Shown: positions 37,476 through 46,095 of the stretch, piece by piece
Layout of the letters: each line of letters opens with the position of its first letter
Position numbering within the stretch: position 1 is the first letter of the stretch
Assembly (NCBI GenBank): GCA_028286945.1
Contig: JAQBQR010000028.1
Coordinates: forward strand, 1-51,755
Length of the DNA stretch: 51,755 nt
Direction of reading: 5' to 3'
From: Parcubacteria group bacterium
GTDB taxonomy: Bacteria; Patescibacteriota; Minisyncoccia; Phycocordibacterales; Phycocordibacteraceae
Made by a program: the position numbers and the translations under genes
Notes under the pieces: model-generated
What the model was told of the DNA's origin: nothing
What the model saw: the letters and a program-made list of their open reading frames with translations, nothing else
The model's database searches: none

Positions 37476-38834
37476 ATGCAAATCGACATTAAATCAGCAG
37501 TCAAAGAAGTCGAACACCTATTAGAGGCATGGCTTCCGTTAAGACTCCAATACGATAAAGTCCTTGGTGCCTCAATTGCAATTATTTATAAAGGGGAGAT
37601 TTTATACAAAAAGGGCTTTGGGTACGCTGACCTAGAAAAAAAGATTGAAACAGACGAAAATACGTTATATCGCGTCGGCTCTGTATCAAAGATATTTACC
37701 TCAGCTGCAATTTTTCAGCTCGCAGAACAAAAAGAGATTACTATCACTGATCCTGTTTCAAAGTACCTGCCTTGGTTTAAAGGAGAAAATGAAAAAGGGA
37801 AGTTAGAAGATATTACAATCGAGGAATTGCTTTCGCACATGTCTGGTATTTGGGGAAATGGTAATACCCCGCATTGGTTTACCGGTGAATTTCCAACAAC
37901 ACTAGAGCCTCTTCCGAGCGAAGCGTTGGTTTTTGAGCCATCTTCAGAATTCAAATATTCTAATTACGGCTTTGCTGTTTTGGGTGAACTCATTGCCACG
38001 GTAACTGGTTTACCGTATGAAAAGTATGTTCAGACAAACATTTTACATAAACTTGGAATGGCATCGACGTTTACCGATTACAAAGATGATATAGCAGGCA
38101 TTGCAAACGGACTTGGACGAGAAATACCAGGTCAGGAAAGAGAAAAATATGGGCATTACGCTACTAATGCATATGCGCCAGCGACTGGCTTTATTTCAAA
38201 TGTTGTTGATCTTGCTAAGTACATTGCCACCTTCCCGGTCAGTGCTTCAGAGGAGATTCTAAAAAATGAATCCAAGCAAAAAATGATTGAGGAACCTGAT
38301 ACTTACTCAAGAGGTACTGACAAATACTGTTTAGGGATTGAAAAATATGAGATCGATGGCAAAAAGATATACGGCCATGGCGGGGGGTTTAAGGGCTTTG
38401 TATCACAAGTTTCAATTGATGCTGATAATGAGTTGGGCGTGGTTGTCCTTACGAATTCCTCAAAAGCACCCGTATGGACATATACCCAAAGTATTTTCCA
38501 AGCGATATATGGCATTGCTGAAAATAGTTCTGATTACCTATCAGAAAATAAAATTGATACAAAAAGATATGAGGGAATCTATCGAAACTCTGGAGAAGAT
38601 AACGTCGTAGTTAGGATAAAGGACGTATTAATTTCTTTTGGAATAAATACGAGCTCGCCATTGTTTGGTAATAATAAGACAATTTTGCATCCGATATCTG
38701 AAGATGTATTTCTCCTAGAAGGCGGCGGCGGATTTGGCGCAAAGGGTGAAACGGTTACCTTTAGCGATATGAAAGATGGTTTATCTCAGAGAGCAACGTT
38801 TGCTGGCACCCCGATGATACGGGTTAATCAGTGA
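37476..38834 (+). CDS. Beta-lactamase-family serine hydrolase
   Basis: YRVGSVSKIFTSAAIFQLAEQ (SxxK), FKYSNYGFAVLGELI (YxN), GHGGGFKGF; ATG at 37476 preferred over 37455. Confidence 0.9.
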   Translation: MQIDIKSAVKEVEHLLEAWLPLRLQYDKVLGASIAIIYKGEILYKKGFGYADLEKKIETDENTLYRVGSVSKIFTSAAIFQLAEQKEITITDPVSKYLPWFKGENEKGKLEDITIEELLSHMSGIWGNGNTPHWFTGEFPTTLEPLPSEALVFEPSSEFKYSNYGFAVLGELIATVTGLPYEKYVQTNILHKLGMASTFTDYKDDIAGIANGLGREIPGQEREKYGHYATNAYAPATGFISNVVDLAKYIATFPVSASEEILKNESKQKMIEEPDTYSRGTDKYCLGIEKYEIDGKKIYGHGGGFKGFVSQVSIDADNELGVVVLTNSSKAPVWTYTQSIFQAIYGIAENSSDYLSENKIDTKRYEGIYRNSGEDNVVVRIKDVLISFGINTSSPLFGNNKTILHPISEDVFLLEGGGGFGAKGETVTFSDMKDGLSQRATFAGTPMIRVNQ

Positions 38835-38840
38835 TGGAAG

Positions 38841-39338
38841 ATGAAAGAAGATACCCCACAAGAACAGTCGTCAGTTCCCGTATCATTGCGACAAGCAACT
38901 AAGGATGATTTATCGTTTCTATTTACGGTTTTAACAGAAGCAATGAAGCCGGTGGTGAAGATACTTAATCCAGACAAGGTATTTGATCAGGAGGATGAGC
39001 GGAAGAAACATGAAGCGGAGTTTGTGCCTGAACAAATAGAAGTTATTCAATATGAGAACAAAGACGTGGGTCGCTTGCGAGTAGTTCGTACTGACGAATC
39101 TATCTATATTGGCGGCATTCAAATTCTTCCTGAATACCAAGGAAAGGGAATTGGTACGGCCATTTTCACCAACCTCATACAAGAGTCTGAACAGTCGGGA
39201 CTACCCATTGCCTTGAAAGTGCATGACGTCAACGAACAGGCACTTAATTTCTATAGAAATCTTGGCTTCATCCCTGGCGAAAAAGTAAAGGATCAGACCA
39301 TGATGCGATACGTCCCTGCTGGGAAAGGTTCTAAATAG
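38841..39338 (+). CDS. GNAT-family N-acetyltransferase
   Basis: IYIGGIQILPEYQGKGIGTAIFTNLI...LKVHDVNEQALNFYRNLGF. Confidence 0.9.
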   Translation: MKEDTPQEQSSVPVSLRQATKDDLSFLFTVLTEAMKPVVKILNPDKVFDQEDERKKHEAEFVPEQIEVIQYENKDVGRLRVVRTDESIYIGGIQILPEYQGKGIGTAIFTNLIQESEQSGLPIALKVHDVNEQALNFYRNLGFIPGEKVKDQTMMRYVPAGKGSK

Positions 39339-39362
39339 AGAGAAGTATTAATAATCGCGGAG

Positions 39363-39406
39363 AAAAAGAAAAGCCCCGCCGGCATGCCGGCGGGGCTTTT
39401 CTTTTT
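39363..39406. terminator. 44-bp perfect palindromic bidirectional terminator
   Basis: aaaaagaaaaGCCCCGCCGGCATGCCGGCGGGGCttttcttttt between convergent genes. Confidence 0.9.
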
Positions 39407-39411
39407 GCCTC

Positions 39412-40182
39412 TTAGTTATTGATGTCGATTGAACGACTTGCGAAGTTGTTTCCTTCATTTGATTCAACAACCTGATTGTTTGAATCAAGCGCGACGGTAA
39501 TGGTTCGGCTTACGCCTGAGTTACCACGGTCAAAGCCAAGGACGTAGTCAATGCTGTCGCCAGGTGCGAGTGACGGCTGATTTGCAGAGTTGTAGTTCTG
39601 CGCAGGAACCGTTGGAACGTTTACGTTGAAGTTCCAGCTTCCGGTGTAGTTTGTACCGGCGTTCGTAACGGTGAACTGGACTGCGCCAGACTTTCCATTA
39701 GGAACATTGTTTGAGGGAACGAACGTAGACGTATTTCCAGGAGAGTTCAGGTATCCCACGGCAGTGATGATCACCGCGAGGTCAGAAAGACCATGTGGTG
39801 CAACAGGAGTTGTGACGGTGGTCACCACGGTGGATGTCTGGCCCGTACCGGTTCCCGTCCCCGTACTGGTATGAACCGGGGTAGTGGTCGTTGCTGCAGT
39901 AACCGTGGTGGTTGCCGTAGTCGTAGCCACTATCGTTTCAAAGGGAAGGGTAGTCGTTGCCGTAACCACCTGGAGTGCAGGATCTTCGTTCTTCTTAAAG
40001 ATTGAAGAAAGTGAAACCGCAGCACCGCCAAAGCGTGATGCAATGCTTGGAACAAAGCGCGCACTGTAGATTGCAAGCCCAATACCAATAATAAGAAGCG
40101 CAATAAAGCCAACAATGGCAAGCGCATTTACAGCCGCACGGCGGCTGGGATCCCGGTTAATCGTCGTTGTCGTTATTTCCAT
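39412..40182 (-). CDS. Membrane-anchored CARDB-domain protein with Thr-rich linker
   Basis: N-terminal TM; DLAVIITAVGYL...GKSGAVQFTVTNAGTNYTGSW...LDSNNQVVESNEGNNFASRSI. Confidence 0.8.
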   Translation of the reverse strand: MEITTTTINRDPSRRAAVNALAIVGFIALLIIGIGLAIYSARFVPSIASRFGGAAVSLSSIFKKNEDPALQVVTATTTLPFETIVATTTATTTVTAATTTTPVHTSTGTGTGTGQTSTVVTTVTTPVAPHGLSDLAVIITAVGYLNSPGNTSTFVPSNNVPNGKSGAVQFTVTNAGTNYTGSWNFNVNVPTVPAQNYNSANQPSLAPGDSIDYVLGFDRGNSGVSRTITVALDSNNQVVESNEGNNFASRSIDINN

Positions 40183-40306
40183 ATACTACGTTGTTTACCA
40201 TACTCGTATCATACTGTCAAGTCCGAATTATGAAGACGGCGTGAGCCAGGGTCTCACGCAGGGCTTGACATACTGTGATTTATAGTGTAAATATATGTAA
40301 GACTAT

Positions 40307-40987
40307 ATGACCACGAATTCGACCAGTGTACAGACCGCCGTCAAGCTTGTTACCGCAAGCCATAAGGCGTATACCCAGAAATGGGCCTTCCTGGGCCTCT
40401 TCGTGTTCGTTCTATTCATCTCAACCAGCGCGGCAGCAATCTTTGATGTGCTTCCTGATCCTGCGAAAACAGTGGCTGACGAAACAAGCGCACCGCTTGT
40501 CCTCGCACCAGTAACAGCGGTAGCTACTCCCGAGCTTCCAACGAAGATCGAGATCCCAGCCATCAGCCTTTCGCAGAAGATCGCAAACCCCAACACGACT
40601 GATGTGCAGCTTCTCGACAACGCACTTCTTGCTGGCCCGGTACGTTACCCAACTTCCGCCGAACTCGGCGTGAACGGTAACGTGATCATTTTCGGACACT
40701 CAAGCTACCTTCCGATTGTAAATAACCAGGCCTTCAAAGCCTTCGACGGAATTCAGAAGCTTAAGCAGGGAGATCGCATCACGGTCACCGGTGCTACACA
40801 TGTATTCGTATACAGCGTGGAGACCGTTGAAAAGAAGAGCGCCGCTACGGACGATTCGATTCCGCTTAGTGTTGAAGGAAGCAAGCTTACCCTTGCGACC
40901 TGTAACTCATTCGGAACTCATTCGGATCGTTTCGTAGTGACCGCTACGCTGGTTGAGACAGATGTACTTGTAAATACAGTGCAATAA
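40307..40987 (+). CDS. Sortase
   Basis: N-terminal TM; IEIPAISLSQKI, GNVIIFGHSSYLP, KLTLATCNSFGTHSDRFVV (His, Cys, Arg positions). Confidence 0.9.
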   Translation: MTTNSTSVQTAVKLVTASHKAYTQKWAFLGLFVFVLFISTSAAAIFDVLPDPAKTVADETSAPLVLAPVTAVATPELPTKIEIPAISLSQKIANPNTTDVQLLDNALLAGPVRYPTSAELGVNGNVIIFGHSSYLPIVNNQAFKAFDGIQKLKQGDRITVTGATHVFVYSVETVEKKSAATDDSIPLSVEGSKLTLATCNSFGTHSDRFVVTATLVETDVLVNTVQ

Positions 40988-41107
40988 GTATTGTGGTAGG
41001 CTATCTGCCCCGGACATTCGTCCGAGATAGATAGCTCATTGCAATTCGGCATGAGTTGGTCTTAACAGCCGTCCCTTCAAGGGGCGCAAATAGAGGGAAG
41101 AACGTCA

Positions 41108-41992
41108 ATGAAATCGATCATTGCCGCCCTTGCGCTGCTCTTCGGGGTCGCGCTTGGGCAACCTGCGTCCGCGCAGTCCGTGGATCCGTGCAAACGTCCT
41201 GGCGTTTCCTGCTGGCACAATTTCGGGGCCGACCCCGCATATCACAGCAGGGCCGCCGCGATCGCCGATGCACCCCGTGTGTTTCGGCAAGCCGGATATT
41301 CCGAAAAGGTCATCAACGCTTTCAAGGCCGCGATGGCCAAGCCCGGCCGCCGCGTTCGTCTGGTGAATGGCGACATCCTGGCATTCATGCGCACGGGACC
41401 TTCGGGGATCATGCGCAACGTGCTGGTGGCTTTCCGCCAGCCGGTTGTCAACATGGAATTCGCCGCGCCTGCCGAGGAGTGGACCGTCGTCGTCGACGGC
41501 GAGACGCTCACGTCGGGCATTCCGGACATCTGCGACAACCTCTACATGAGGGTGCGGATTGTGGACGGTTGCGTTGAACTCACCTTCAATGCGAAAGTCC
41601 ACGGCAAGGTCCGGTGGGGCATCGGCTCGACCAATGGACCCATGCCTCCTGACGTTTGCAACGCGCAACATCAGGGTTCGGACGCCTGGTCGGCCTGGTA
41701 CGGCGAATGCGACGTGTGCATCCCCGCATACGGCTACATTCGCCGCGTGATGGGCGAGAACGCAACGGTGCCGCATCGGTACATGTATGACGTCACGCAG
41801 ACTCGACAGACTATTCGATTCTCGCGCGCAGTCTGGGCCAAGTTGGCTTATATCTGCCTCGAGGATGAGAATGGGGTCGGAACCTGCGGTGTCTACGTGC
41901 CGCCGAACGGCGTCGCGAGTGGTTGGAACAACCGCCATCACGTCGACATCGTCGACAGCTTCTGGCACTGGGGTGAAGATTGCCCTGAGTGA
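41108..41992 (+). CDS. Secreted Cys-containing protein with proteobacterial-style signal peptide, GC-rich
   Basis: MKSIIAALALLFGVALGQPASAQSVDPCKRPGVSC; purine-rich agaGGGAag upstream. Confidence 0.7.
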   Translation: MKSIIAALALLFGVALGQPASAQSVDPCKRPGVSCWHNFGADPAYHSRAAAIADAPRVFRQAGYSEKVINAFKAAMAKPGRRVRLVNGDILAFMRTGPSGIMRNVLVAFRQPVVNMEFAAPAEEWTVVVDGETLTSGIPDICDNLYMRVRIVDGCVELTFNAKVHGKVRWGIGSTNGPMPPDVCNAQHQGSDAWSAWYGECDVCIPAYGYIRRVMGENATVPHRYMYDVTQTRQTIRFSRAVWAKLAYICLEDENGVGTCGVYVPPNGVASGWNNRHHVDIVDSFWHWGEDCPE

Positions 41993-42118
41993 CACGTCGT
42001 CACTCCCTCGCCTGTTAGGGGGCTCTGTTGCTTGCAACACCCTCCTAACTTTTTTGTACGCCCGTAAGGGCAGGAGAACAATTTATTTATCTTTATTAAC
42101 GGTTAGAAAATTATCGAA

Positions 42119-44032
42119 ATGACTATGAAATCTATGAAAGATACAGTTACAAAAGTACAGGATCGTCCCATTGCAATGGGTATATTCGTCGTGCTTGCAG
42201 TTTTGGGTGTGGGTATTGCCATCGCTTTTGCGACTGGCATGACTTCTCCTACACTGGTTAAGGCGCAGGTTGTTGGTCCTCCATGTTGTACTCCACCACC
42301 GCCACCCCCCCCTCCTCCGCCCCCCCCACCGCCCCCACCACCGCCACCTCCGGTTGTTCCACCGATCCCACCGGTTACTCCTCCTGAACTTCCACCACCA
42401 CCACCAGAGACGCCACCAACTCCTCCAACTACACCTCCACCTCCTTCAGCAACCTGTGACTCACTCACCGCAAGCGCTGCGAGCATTAATCCTGGAGATG
42501 CGGTGACTCTGACCTGGCACACTACGAACGCAACTGCCTTTACGATTGATAATGGTGTTGGTTCCGTAACACCTGTTGATTCCGGAAACGTCGTTGTTCA
42601 TCCAACAGCGGACACCACCTATACCGGTACAGCTGCAGGAGCTTCAAACTCGGCAAGTTGTTCGGCACCGGTTCACATCATCCCAAAGACGACTACTACT
42701 CCTACCTGTAACTTCCTTCACGCAAGCGCGTCGACCATCAATTCTGGTGACGCCGTAACGCTCACGTGGAGCACCTCGAACGCAAGTTCAATCAGCATTG
42801 ATAACGGAGTAGGACCCGTAACGCCTGTTGATTCCGGAAACGTCGTTGTTCACCCAACGTCAAACACCACCTATACCGCAACGGTTCCTGGCGCACCTGC
42901 GAACTCAGCGTGTCAGGTTCCGGTTACGATCACGACGACCCATGTTCCAACCTGTGCTGAAACCAACTCATGCGGAGGAGGTGGAGGAGGGGGCGGTGGT
43001 GGAGGCGGCGGGGGCGGAGGAGGTGGTGGAGGCGGAAGCCCCAACATCGTTCTCAGCTCAAGCTCACGTCTTGCACCCCCACTTGGTAGCGTGTACCTCT
43101 CACAGATCCCGTACACCGGTCTTGACCTCGGTCCCGTTGGAACCGTTCTCTACTGGACAATGCTTGTGATCTGGAGTCTTGCAGCTGCATACCTCGTTCT
43201 CTTTGGATTCATTCCATTCATGCGTCGCCGCGCTGTAGCCTTTGGCTCAAACGTGAGCGAAGCACTTAACAACCAGCCATCACACACGGGGGCACACGCT
43301 ATGCCAGCAGCAAGTGTTGCCGCTTACTCAGCACCAGCTCCTGTCTACACGGCACCTGCGTATGCACCTGTTGCGCCGGCTCACACGCCAAACGTACATG
43401 AAACAGTTCACGCTGCAGCCGTAACGGCCGCAATGCCTGCACTCATGCCGCGTACCGCACCAGCACCTCGTATGGAAATGTCAGGTGACGGCTTCAAGAA
43501 GTTCGCTACATCTGACAGCCTCACCATCGATGACATCGTTAAGGGACTTTCACGTGAGTCAGGTATGCAGTTCACTGCAGAACCTACACACGCAGAAGCA
43601 CCCGTACAGCAGTCTGCACCTGCAGCTCCTGCACACGTTGAGGCACCGGTGTATGAAGCACCAGCTCCTCGTCCAGCTGCACCTGCAGCAAAGGTAGAGG
43701 AAGTACACCCTGAAGTAACAAACTTCATCGCCGCTATCCTTGAAGGTGAACGTGATGTGGTCTTCTCAACGATCCGTCACATTAATCAGGCAGGACACGA
43801 CGTTGAAGAGTTCGTCTCACACGCTATCCTCGCACTTGATGATGCCTACAAGGCCCGCATCGACGGAACACCTGTTCACGAAGATGTGAAGCGTGTAACG
43901 GATCACTGTGCAACGTCATTCCTCGAGCGCCTCGTCACGAGCCTTACAACGGCCGTTGACGGTAGCTACTCAATGGGAGTTACGGGCATCAAGCTTGCGC
44001 TTACGCGCGCACTTGCTGTGGCTCAGGGATAA
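42119..44032 (+). CDS. Surface protein: polyPro tract, two Ig-like repeats, polyGly tract, IPYTG motif, TM and large C-terminal cytoplasmic-like domain
   Basis: Signal/TM N-terminus; CDSLTASAASINPGDAVTLTW and CNFLHASASTINSGDAVTLTW repeats; YLSQIPYTGLDLGPVGTVLYWTMLVIWSLAAAYLVLFGFIPFMRRR. Confidence 0.85.
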   Translation: MTMKSMKDTVTKVQDRPIAMGIFVVLAVLGVGIAIAFATGMTSPTLVKAQVVGPPCCTPPPPPPPPPPPPPPPPPPPPVVPPIPPVTPPELPPPPPETPPTPPTTPPPPSATCDSLTASAASINPGDAVTLTWHTTNATAFTIDNGVGSVTPVDSGNVVVHPTADTTYTGTAAGASNSASCSAPVHIIPKTTTTPTCNFLHASASTINSGDAVTLTWSTSNASSISIDNGVGPVTPVDSGNVVVHPTSNTTYTATVPGAPANSACQVPVTITTTHVPTCAETNSCGGGGGGGGGGGGGGGGGGGGGSPNIVLSSSSRLAPPLGSVYLSQIPYTGLDLGPVGTVLYWTMLVIWSLAAAYLVLFGFIPFMRRRAVAFGSNVSEALNNQPSHTGAHAMPAASVAAYSAPAPVYTAPAYAPVAPAHTPNVHETVHAAAVTAAMPALMPRTAPAPRMEMSGDGFKKFATSDSLTIDDIVKGLSRESGMQFTAEPTHAEAPVQQSAPAAPAHVEAPVYEAPAPRPAAPAAKVEEVHPEVTNFIAAILEGERDVVFSTIRHINQAGHDVEEFVSHAILALDDAYKARIDGTPVHEDVKRVTDHCATSFLERLVTSLTTAVDGSYSMGVTGIKLALTRALAVAQG

Positions 44033-44041
44033 TTCATCTCA

Positions 44042-44083
44042 ATAAGAAAAGCCCCGCCGGCATGCCGGCGGGGCTTTTCTTAT
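44042..44083. terminator. 42-bp perfect palindromic bidirectional terminator, same core as 39363..39406
   Basis: ataagaaaaGCCCCGCCGGCATGCCGGCGGGGCttttcttat between convergent genes. Confidence 0.9.
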
Positions 44084-44092
44084 GTCTATGCG

Positions 44093-45856
44093 CTATGCAC
44101 GGGTTTTAATTTCTTCCTGCACCTTAGCAGCGAAGTCAGCAACGCTCATGGGCTCGAGCTTACCTGCATCACGGCTTTCAGGTGTTACGGTGCCAGCTTC
44201 CATCTCAGCGTCACCCACTATGAGTAGGTAGGGGATCTTTTGCATCTTTGCTGCACGGATACGCTTACCCAATGATTCATTTCCATCTTCAGCTTCTGCT
44301 CTAATACCTGCGTCAAATAATGTCTTAGCCACCTTGGCAGCGTATTCAGCGTGTTTGCCAGAGACAGGAAGTACCAATGTCTGTACTGGTGCTAACCAGG
44401 TAGGGAATGCTCCAGCAAAGTGTTCAATGAGGAAGCCAATAAATCGCTCATGCGTCCCGAGTGGCGCGCGGTGAATGATTGCTGGCGTTTTCTTCTTACC
44501 GTCGTTGTCCGTATACTCAAGTCCAAACCGCTTTCCCATAAACAAATCAAGCTGATTAGTCGATGCGGTGAACGCACGTCCAATAGAGGAGAAGATTTGG
44601 AAGTCCATCTTCGGGCCATAGAATGCAGCACCTTCATGTACTACCTTATACGGCACGCCGGACTTCTCCATGGCCTCAATGGTCATACGTTCTGCATCAA
44701 GCCAATCCTGCTCGTCCCCGTGGTATTTATCCATCTTGTTAGGGTCGCGCAGCGCAAGCTCCATTTCATAGTTTTCAATACCAAGAGCTTTGTAGTAATA
44801 CTCGTGAAGTTGGATTACGCGAACAAACTCTTCAACAGCATCCTCCTTCTGAATATAGATATGCGCATCATTCATCTGCATGCCGCGTACGCGCATAAGT
44901 CCGAAAAGGCTGCCAGAATCTTCGTAGCGATGGCACCATCCATATTCTGCATAGCGCACAGGGAGATCACGATAACTTTTTGGTCGTGCAGCAAATGTTT
45001 TATGATGGAACGGACAGTTCATCGGCTTGATGTAGTAGTTACCGCCTTCAATTTCAATCGGCGCATACATACTGTCCTTATAGAGAGGCAAGTGGCCAGA
45101 GGTATAGAACAGGTCTTCTTTCGTAATGATAGGTGTGGTTACACGCTGGTACCCCCACATTCGTTCCGTTTCCTTTGCCCAGTTCTCAAGCTCCTCTTTG
45201 ATGATATTTCCCTTAGGTAGCCATATGGGAAGTCCTTTTCCGATAGACTCATCGAAATGGAAGAGATCCATGTGTTCTCCAATGATGCGGTGGTCGCGCT
45301 TCTTTGCTTCCTCAAGCTGTGCCTTATGTGCATCAAGTTCTTCTTTCGTATCAAATGCTAATCCGTAAATGCGGGTGAGCATCGCGTTCTTTTCGTCTCC
45401 GCGCCAGTAGGCGCCAGCAATACGGGAAAGTTCGAAGGAATCTGGTGCTATCTCCTGGGAAGGATTTTCAACGTGGCCTCCACGGCAGAGGTCTGAATAT
45501 GTGCCGGAGGTGTAGAAGGAAACTTTTTGACCGTCCTTAGTAAACTCATCGATAAGTTCCTGCTTATACGGATTATCGACATATTCTGCTTTTGCTTCAT
45601 CAGCGGTCTTTTCGCTGCGGGTAAATTCAGTCCAGGTGGGGAGGATGTCACGCATGGTTTCTTCGATGCGCTTGAAATCTTCCTCGGAAGGTTTTTCATC
45701 AGGGAATTCAAAGTCGAAATAAAAACCGTCATCAATAGCGGGACCAATGGTGCGCTTAGCTGTTGGGTAGAGCTCAAGAACGGCTGCAGCTAAGAGGTGT
45801 GCCAGGGTGTGGCGCTTTTCGGACAGTGAAGTTGAAGTGGGAATATTCGATACCAT
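44093..45856 (-). CDS. thrS: Threonyl-tRNA synthetase, no N-terminal TGS domain
   Basis: RHTLAHLLAAAVLELYP, SFELSRIAGAYWRGDEKNAMLTRIYG, MNCPFHHKTF, GLMRVRGMQMNDAHIY, HRAPLGTHERFIGFLIEHFAG. Confidence 0.96.
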   Translation of the reverse strand: MVSNIPTSTSLSEKRHTLAHLLAAAVLELYPTAKRTIGPAIDDGFYFDFEFPDEKPSEEDFKRIEETMRDILPTWTEFTRSEKTADEAKAEYVDNPYKQELIDEFTKDGQKVSFYTSGTYSDLCRGGHVENPSQEIAPDSFELSRIAGAYWRGDEKNAMLTRIYGLAFDTKEELDAHKAQLEEAKKRDHRIIGEHMDLFHFDESIGKGLPIWLPKGNIIKEELENWAKETERMWGYQRVTTPIITKEDLFYTSGHLPLYKDSMYAPIEIEGGNYYIKPMNCPFHHKTFAARPKSYRDLPVRYAEYGWCHRYEDSGSLFGLMRVRGMQMNDAHIYIQKEDAVEEFVRVIQLHEYYYKALGIENYEMELALRDPNKMDKYHGDEQDWLDAERMTIEAMEKSGVPYKVVHEGAAFYGPKMDFQIFSSIGRAFTASTNQLDLFMGKRFGLEYTDNDGKKKTPAIIHRAPLGTHERFIGFLIEHFAGAFPTWLAPVQTLVLPVSGKHAEYAAKVAKTLFDAGIRAEAEDGNESLGKRIRAAKMQKIPYLLIVGDAEMEAGTVTPESRDAGKLEPMSVADFAAKVQEEIKTRA

Positions 45857-46048
45857 ATGACCAAAAGGATAGCATATATAAGGAAAAACCGGGTGACGCT
45901 CTTGCGAGAATCACCCGGCTCTTACCGACGTGCAAGCACGTGGCGTCTCCGCGTCAGCCCAGAAAGGTGGGGATGGCACTGACACGAAAGGGGTACGGTG
46001 CTGGCAGCACTGTAATTCAAGGAATGGCCAATGTCAATAGTAGATAAG

Positions 46049-46077
46049 AAAAAGGTCGACCGGGTTACCGGTCGACC
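46049..46077 (-). terminator. Terminator of the 46096..46791 gene
   Basis: Minus strand GGTCGACCGG taac CCGGTCGACC tttttc. Confidence 0.85.
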
Positions 46078-46095
46078 AGTTTGCGCGGATGCACG

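Noticed and set aside
35197-41057. 15-bp identical string caattcggcatgagt near 35197 and at 41042
   Set aside because: In about 52 kb, around one or more 15-bp chance matches are expected, and the copies have opposite orientation relative to their genes.
41056-41577. 173-aa plus-strand ORF overlapping the 41108 gene
   Set aside because: Arg/Gly-rich out-of-frame reading of GC-rich sequence; the 41108 frame has a signal peptide and full-length coding character.
42270-43035. Repetitive CCN/GGN tracts as a possible CRISPR or tandem-repeat array
   Set aside because: They are in-frame polyproline and polyglycine codons within one CDS; no repeat-spacer structure.
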